This document shows, one piece after another, positions 58,721 through 64,000 of a stretch of 64,000 nucleotides of DNA. The notes under the pieces were generated by a model, which saw only the letters and a list, made by a program, of their open reading frames with translations, was not told the origin of the DNA and searched no databases. The first letter of the stretch is position 1. Each line of letters begins with the position of its first letter. Origin of the DNA: Manihot esculenta (taxonomy: Eukaryota > Streptophyta > Magnoliopsida > Malpighiales > Euphorbiaceae); NCBI RefSeq assembly GCF_001659605.2, contig NC_035172.2:15873051-15937050 (forward strand). The letters are read 5' to 3'. A program made the position numbers and the translations under genes.

Positions 58721-61020
58721 GTGGTTTTCTTGGTGGATACCCGCTAGGTGCTCCATTTTATAGTGTCATCAATTTATCTGGTTTTCTCAAATCTTCAGCA
58801 GATATTTTTTTCTGCACATTTTCGAATTTTAAAGAACTGGATATATTCATATTCCACTGTTAACAGTTTGGTATTAATAATTTTAATATTTTAAATAATT
58901 TAATCCCGAATTTTTTATTTTTTATTTTAAAAAAGAAATCATTGAGCTTAAGAATTGAGATGGCAAAGGCAGAGACGTACAGAACTTGAGCAGGTGGGTT
59001 ACATGTGTAAAATCACATCTTTAACAACTAAATTGGGAGATATCACGTTACTATCTCCATAAATTTAATTAAAAATGTCCTATTAATAGAATTAAAAAGG
59101 AATTATTTTTTATTATAAAAAAATATTTCTTTTTCTAAAATGTTTGAGATTATATTATGAAATTTTTGCTAAAAACTCAATTACGAGAAACTTTACAGTG
59201 AAAGAGGGTGACTGTATGCAAGTTGAGGATAAATAAATTAAAAAATTTTTATTTAATTCTTATATTATGATAATTTATTAATTAGTTTTTTAAATTTAAA
59301 AAATAAAAATTATTAATTAATTTTTTTATAATTTTAACTGTTAAATATTTTATTATTTAATTTATATAATTTAAAAAAATTATTAATTGATTTATTAATT
59401 TTATAAAAATATATAAAGTAATTTATTTCTATTAAAAATATTTTATATATTTTTAAAATATTTAATTTGTTAAAATTAATTAATTTTTAGTAAATTTTTT
59501 AAAATATTAATATATTTTTTAAAATTTAAAAATTATATATATTCACAGTTGGGGGCCAATTATGACCTCCATGAGCCTAACTACAATAACTCGTAGGCTC
59601 TAGCGTATCCCCTAGGAGAAAATTAAAAAGAAGGCTACCATAGGCACTAAAAACGAGGAAATACGTGGGAGCTGTGCAACTTTTTCACTCTGCATTTGAC
59701 CACGAGTTTATCTTAGCAGATTTATAATTTAGTCCTGCATGTTATCATTATTTACAAATTAATTTTTATAATTTTAAAAATTAATTAAAACACCTCTGAT
59801 TTCCACTTTTATTAGCTATGCAGTGCTTTCATTTATTTTTTTATTAATTTATTCAAAAAATTTAAAATACTATTATTTTTTAAAATAATTTTATCCCTTT
59901 TAATTAAAAATGAGAATTCAATAGATTCAATTTGAATTAAATAATCAAATATTAAATTTTAAAAATTTGTTAAAATGATTTTATTTTTTAAATGCATCCT
60001 AATTTTACATTACATTCATCAGTGGTGAATAGCTATGGTAATATTGACATCTATTCACCATCCATAGATTTTAAAAAGTTTTTTTTTATAATTAAATATT
60101 TATTGAAATAAATAAGTTGAAAATAGACGAAACAACTATATAATTAATGAAAATAAAATAATAGCTAACTCAAATATAAATATAAGACATTTTAATATAA
60201 TTTTGATGTAAAATAAATATATTTTATTATTTTTTGTCTCATAATTTTATTTTTTTATTTTTAATTTTTTAAAAATATTATTTATTTTTATTTTTATATT
60301 ATAATTAATATATAAATAAAATATTATAACTTATTCAATTTTATTTTATTTTTGATATGATCCCTCCTTGATTGTTTATATTTTCAAAATAAAAATTTAA
60401 ACTATCTCTTATTATTTAATTCAAATCATGTTACAACGATTTTATTATTTTAATAAATTTTAATGTTTTCATTTCATATTAAAAATGGAAATAATTAAAA
60501 AATTAATAAAAATAATTTATTTTAACTGAAATGATTATATTTTTTTTAATTTATTTAATAAAATAAAATATATAAAAATTATGAAATGAAAAAATTATTA
60601 TTATTATTATTATTAGATCCATCAAAATTCAAAACTTTTTTTTTTTGCCTATTTGTCATTGTTTCGAGGAAAAATTATTGTAGATATTATTGAAACATCT
60701 TTTTTAATTGTTTTATTATTGTAATATTTTTATGATTAAAATTTATTAATTTAAATTCCATTTATTTCACAGAAAACATTTTTAGAAAAATACATTTTTA
60801 TATTTTTTAAACGTTTCAGACATTTAAAATATTAAACAACTGAAAAATAATTTTTAATTAAAAAATCATTTTTATTTTCTATACAAATTTATTAACTTTT
60901 TTATTTTTTTTAATATTACAATCAAATAATAAAAGTTTTTTAAACTAAATAATATTTTAATCCTTAATTTTTAATATAATTATATAAAACTCAAAAATTA
61001 AAATATAATTTATCCAAAAC
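58721..61020. other. AT-rich intergenic DNA
   Basis: Long runs of A/T with many short direct and inverted A/T repeats and a few poly-T or (TTA)n tracts (for example near 60598-60615). A less AT-rich island at about 59548-59700 has no ORF. I see no gene, RNA gene or bounded transposon here. It separates the retrotransposon tower from the IDD gene. Confidence 0.6.
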
Positions 61021-61652
61021 AATTCAGCTCAAATTATTCATTCACATCACCACCATAAACCCGTTTCTCTGAACCTCATCACATGAAAATATACCCTACA
61101 GAAGTTTAAAATCTTACAGTAACTTTCAGATTCATTTATAAGAACACAGTTGCAGTAGCAAAATCTAAGTATAAACAGTTACAAGAACAACCATCACCAG
61201 CCAAATGCCTAGTCCACGTTCGATTTCCACCTAACCGCTACTACTTCTTCACAATTTATCAAGTGTCATCTGTTCTCCCGTAAGTTTATCCCAGTAATTG
61301 TCCGAAATGACCTAGTCGATCGATGAAGAAACAACTTGATGTAAGTTCTGCAGCTCAGGTGACCTTGAAAACTCGGTGCAAGTATGCCGAATTACTTAAG
61401 CCTGCGATTCTTATGAGGAAAGTAAAGGTCTCTGTATTTCTTCTTATCAATAATTCTGCATCATCATTGCAGCCTATGATTTAAAATGAATTGCCCATGA
61501 TTAAACTGATGCTTACCCATAAGGGCAACTCTTCGTACAAAATTTTATCTTTATCCTTGTTTCTTCTGCAAAATAAACTGCCCTGAATCGGATACGCTGT
61601 ACAATGTTCGCCTTAATCCCCAAGTCAAAACTCGGAAGTAATAGCTCTTTGG
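61021..61652 (-). other. Probable 3' UTR and downstream flank of the IDD gene
   Basis: Base composition changes from very AT-rich to mixed at about 61020, continuing to the IDD stop codon. No ORF of interest. I did not find an obvious AATAAA on the minus strand, so the poly(A) site is unplaced. Confidence 0.45.
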
Positions 61653-63891
61653 TCAAGAGCTCCTTCCCATGTCCTTGCTGGTGAATTCTCCGCCTCCAAA
61701 AGAAGCCGCTGCAGCAGCCACATCTAGACCATTGCCAATAGATGTAATTAGAGCTGACAGGCCGCTACTAGGGCTTCCACCAGCGGCCATCCCCAATCCG
61801 AGAAAATCAAGGGTAGTTTGCTTAGCACCAAACACGGAATGAGTTCCCATCATCAATTCCTTTAATCCAGAACCTCCATCACACTGTAAACCCAGTCCCA
61901 GCCCCGCAGCGATTGAGGTATTCTCCGGCTCCACTTGCCTGTGACCCCATGGCATATTGTCTTGCTGTGCAGATGATGAAGATGACACAATCCCAAGACC
62001 ACGGAGCAATGATGCATTTGTAGCAGCAGCCCCCATTTGAGCAGCCTTTTGTAACAGTGCAGTGGCAGACATTGCTGGTTGAGGTGGAGGTGCATATTGC
62101 CTAAGCTCTTGCCCTGCAGTACCAAATATTGATGATCCATGGTTGGTGGAGAGGCAAAGAGAAATGGGTTCAATGGATGATGATGATGCAAGATCTGTTG
62201 GACGATCAGGGTGAGCCATGGCCCGGATTAAGTCAGTAAATGGCGAAGTTTGAGGAGGCTGTAAGCTTCCAGATGCAGTTGATGAAGCAAATAAACTGGC
62301 AAAGACACTACTACTGGTGCCACCATTGCTGCTTGCGCTGGTGCTACTGCTACAGCTTCCGTTTAATCCTGCTGGTGCTGGCGCTCGGGCTTCCTCTGTA
62401 ATTGGAGTGGGATTATCTGGCAACTCTGCAATGGTAAAGCAAAAGAGAGGGAGTAAAAAAGAAAGCATAAAGGGTCACTTGAACATACAGTCATCGAAAG
62501 TTAGGCTTTTCTTTATGGAGAACTTTAGATGAAAAAGCAAGAGTCAATAATGGTTCCCTTTCTCTAAACTAAACACACTTCTCTTTCTTTTTATCGCTTT
62601 TGAATCACTTGTTTTCTTTATCAAGATTGCACAAACTGAATCTCGTAGTTTGGAAGAAAGATTTTTCTTTGCCTTTTTTTCTTTTTTTTGTATCTTGCTT
62701 CATTTGGCTCTACAACTAATAACAAACTGTGCTATTTATCTTAATAAAAACAAAGATCAATAACAGACAAAAACTGCTAGAATCCAAGATCCATATTAAG
62801 ATAGAGGGGAAAAAAAGAACAAAGGTTTCTTTTTTACTAAGACAAAAGATCGCCACCGACAAAATTCAAATGAAAATTTGTCAAGCTTCCCAGTTTGGGT
62901 CTTTACCTGAACTATGAGTCCGCGAAACCGAAGAAGATGTGACTCCGGCTGACTGAGATAGAGCTGGAGGGACTGGGGCTGAAGCTGCAGGTACCGCTGG
63001 TGGTGGCGACTGTGGAGGTGGATCAACCTGCAATTTCGGCTCCGATTCTGGATTAGGATTCGGAGCAGCTAGATTGGAAGCCGGAGTCGGAGTTGGAGTC
63101 GGAGTCGGAGTCGGGTTCTGAGTCTGAGTCTGATTTCTTGCGCTCTCCTCTGCTAAAGCATCACAGAAGGCTCTGTGCGTGATGAAGCTATCCCTCCTTC
63201 AAAAGTATAAGAAACAAACTTCAAATACAGAAACCGGGAAGAAAAATTAGAATCAAACACAAAATTAAATAGCATAAAACACCTTGAAAACAGAGTTCCA
63301 CAATCGCATTTGTACTCTCTTGTGCCGCAAATCTTCGAGTGAGCTTTCCAGTCAGACTGAACTGCGTACTGCTTTGAACACTTATCGCATTTCCACTTCT
63401 TCTCGCCATGCTTCCTGCAGAAGTGCTTCTTTATCCCCGTGAGATCGCCCAGAGCTCTGGAAGGATCATGGTGAACACAAGTAGGCTCAGGACACACATA
63501 AACTCTCTTTTTGACTTCCTTGCTCGTTCTCTGCCTCAGTTTCCAAGGAAGATTATGTCCTCGGCGATGAAGCTGCAAGTTCTGGTCCCTTTGAAACCCT
63601 TTATTGCAAATTTCACACACGAATCGATTTGTGGCCAAAAGGGTTTTCGGCGACAGAGCAATCACCTCTGCATCTGGATCTGCAAGAAATTTATTGAGAA
63701 AGAAAATAAGCAAGAAACATATTATCAAAGTCGAAATATTTCAAGCTTCTTGCTTTTTTTTCATTACCTGGCATTCCAGGGAGGTTCCGCTTTTTCTTGC
63801 CCGTGACGATGGGTGGCGGAGGCTGGTTGCCAGAGGAAGAAACGCTGGCTTCACCGGAAGCTGTAGAGGAATTATCTAAATCGATCGGCAT
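61653..63891 (-). CDS. IDD: INDETERMINATE-DOMAIN C2H2 zinc-finger transcription factor, IDD1/IDD2-like
   Basis: Four exons on the minus strand: 63891-63768, 63679-63283, 63196-62907 and 62425-61653, with GT-AG introns of 88, 86 and 481 nt. They sum to 1,584 nt, 527 residues plus stop, in frame. The basic patch KKKR (32-35) is a likely nuclear signal. The ID domain follows: finger 1 C63-x2-C66…H79-x3-H83, finger 2 C104-x4-C109…H127-x4-H132, finger 3 C139-x2-C142…H155-x3-C159, and finger 4 C166-x-C168…H181-x3-C185. A Pro/Thr/Gln-rich linker comes next, then S-L-C-L-S (about 359-363), M-S-A-T-A-L-L-Q-K-A-A-Q-M-G (389-402) and T-L-D-F-L-G (475-480), all family hallmarks. The N-terminus and G-M-P-D-P-D-A-E-V-I-A-L-S-P segment point to the ENHYDROUS/GAF1 group, which works with DELLA and TOPLESS-type partners in gibberellin responses (family knowledge; paralogue choice is inference). 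It lies complete in the window, apart from its promoter. Confidence 0.93.
62426..62906 (-). other. IDD intron 3
   Basis: 481-nt GT…AG intron (donor CAG|GTAAAG, acceptor TTGCAG|AG). It is AT-rich, with poly-T stretches (about 62640-62700), and contains no ORF. Confidence 0.85.
63073..63135 (-). repeat. Hexanucleotide microsatellite in IDD exon 3
   Basis: Runs of GACTCC and CAGACT on the minus strand, in frame, encode Thr-Gln and Pro-Thr repeats (residues about 195-214). Being a 6-bp unit, length changes keep the reading frame. Confidence 0.8.
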
Positions 63892-64000
63892 GTGTACTAG
63901 AAATGAAAAATAAAACTACCACCCACTCTAAACGACAACCGAAGATCAGAAGCTAGTGGACAAAAGAGCGAAAAAAGTGTAAAAATTGGACATTGAACGG
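63892..64000 (-). other. 5' UTR of the IDD gene
   Basis: No upstream ATG in good context near the start, and no TATA box within the 109 bases available. Probably all leader, with the promoter beyond the window edge. Confidence 0.5.

Noticed and set aside
59220..60980. Possible MITE or matrix-attachment region in the AT-rich stretch
   Set aside because: I could not find a bounded terminal inverted repeat with a target duplication, and AT-richness alone is not evidence.

Overview
This is plant nuclear DNA, almost certainly from a eudicot. The evidence is plant-type Ty3/gypsy LTR retrotransposons with initiator-Met or Asp tRNA primer sites, and a four-exon INDETERMINATE-DOMAIN (IDD) zinc-finger gene of the type found only in plants. 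The species cannot be read directly from the window. About 58 kb (positions 1-58,700) is a tower of retrotransposons inserted into one another, followed by AT-rich intergenic DNA (58,720-61,020) and one ordinary gene on the minus strand (61,653-63,891).

Two LTR families build the tower. Family A is a chromodomain-bearing Tekay/Del-type chromovirus. Its LTRs are about 2.2 kb, begin TGTAATACCCGGCTAG and end GTTACA, its primer site matches initiator-Met tRNA, and it has a single gag-pro-RT-RNaseH-IN-chromodomain frame. Family B is an Athila/Tat-like (OTA) group. Its LTRs begin TGACAGA or TGATCA and end ...GTCA, and its primer site matches Asp tRNA. The oldest layer is H0, a decayed family A element on the minus strand. 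It lies in a gag relic (1-186) and its pieces are scattered from 187 to about 58,333. Into H0 went a plus-strand solo LTR (3,427-5,650), a family B solo LTR (6,887-27,710), a solo LTR Y (28,433-35,423), another solo LTR (35,911-38,227), a non-autonomous family B element (39,993-55,934) and a family B solo LTR (56,384-57,771). These were invaded in turn. The first family B solo LTR holds a tandem LTR-internal-LTR-internal-LTR family A element (6,927-26,190), itself split by a plus-strand solo LTR (12,451-14,631). Y holds two further solo LTRs (28,624-30,953 and 31,281-33,371). The right LTR of the non-autonomous family B element holds an intact family A element, E1 (44,713-54,458). Five-base target-site duplications support nearly every boundary.

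E1 is the only copy that looks intact: two 2,200-bp LTRs with no difference seen, primer site, polypurine tract, and one open gag-pol frame of about 1,658 codons with all catalytic residues visible. The non-autonomous family B element has matched 1,926-bp LTRs differing at about five sites, a perfect Asp-tRNA primer site and one 392-codon ORF of unknown function, but no protease, RT or integrase. It must be copied by proteins made elsewhere.

The IDD gene reconstructs to a 527-residue protein across four exons, with a KKKR basic patch, the four-finger ID domain and the C-terminal motifs typical of the IDD1/IDD2 (ENHYDROUS/GAF1) group. It is the only host gene I can support. No CRISPR, rRNA or tRNA gene is visible. 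The best leads are the tandem element, the intact E1 copy, the unknown ORF of the non-autonomous element, the palindromic TTCGGCCGCCGAA arrays around the family A LTR promoter, and a conserved perfect hairpin in the family B LTR leader.
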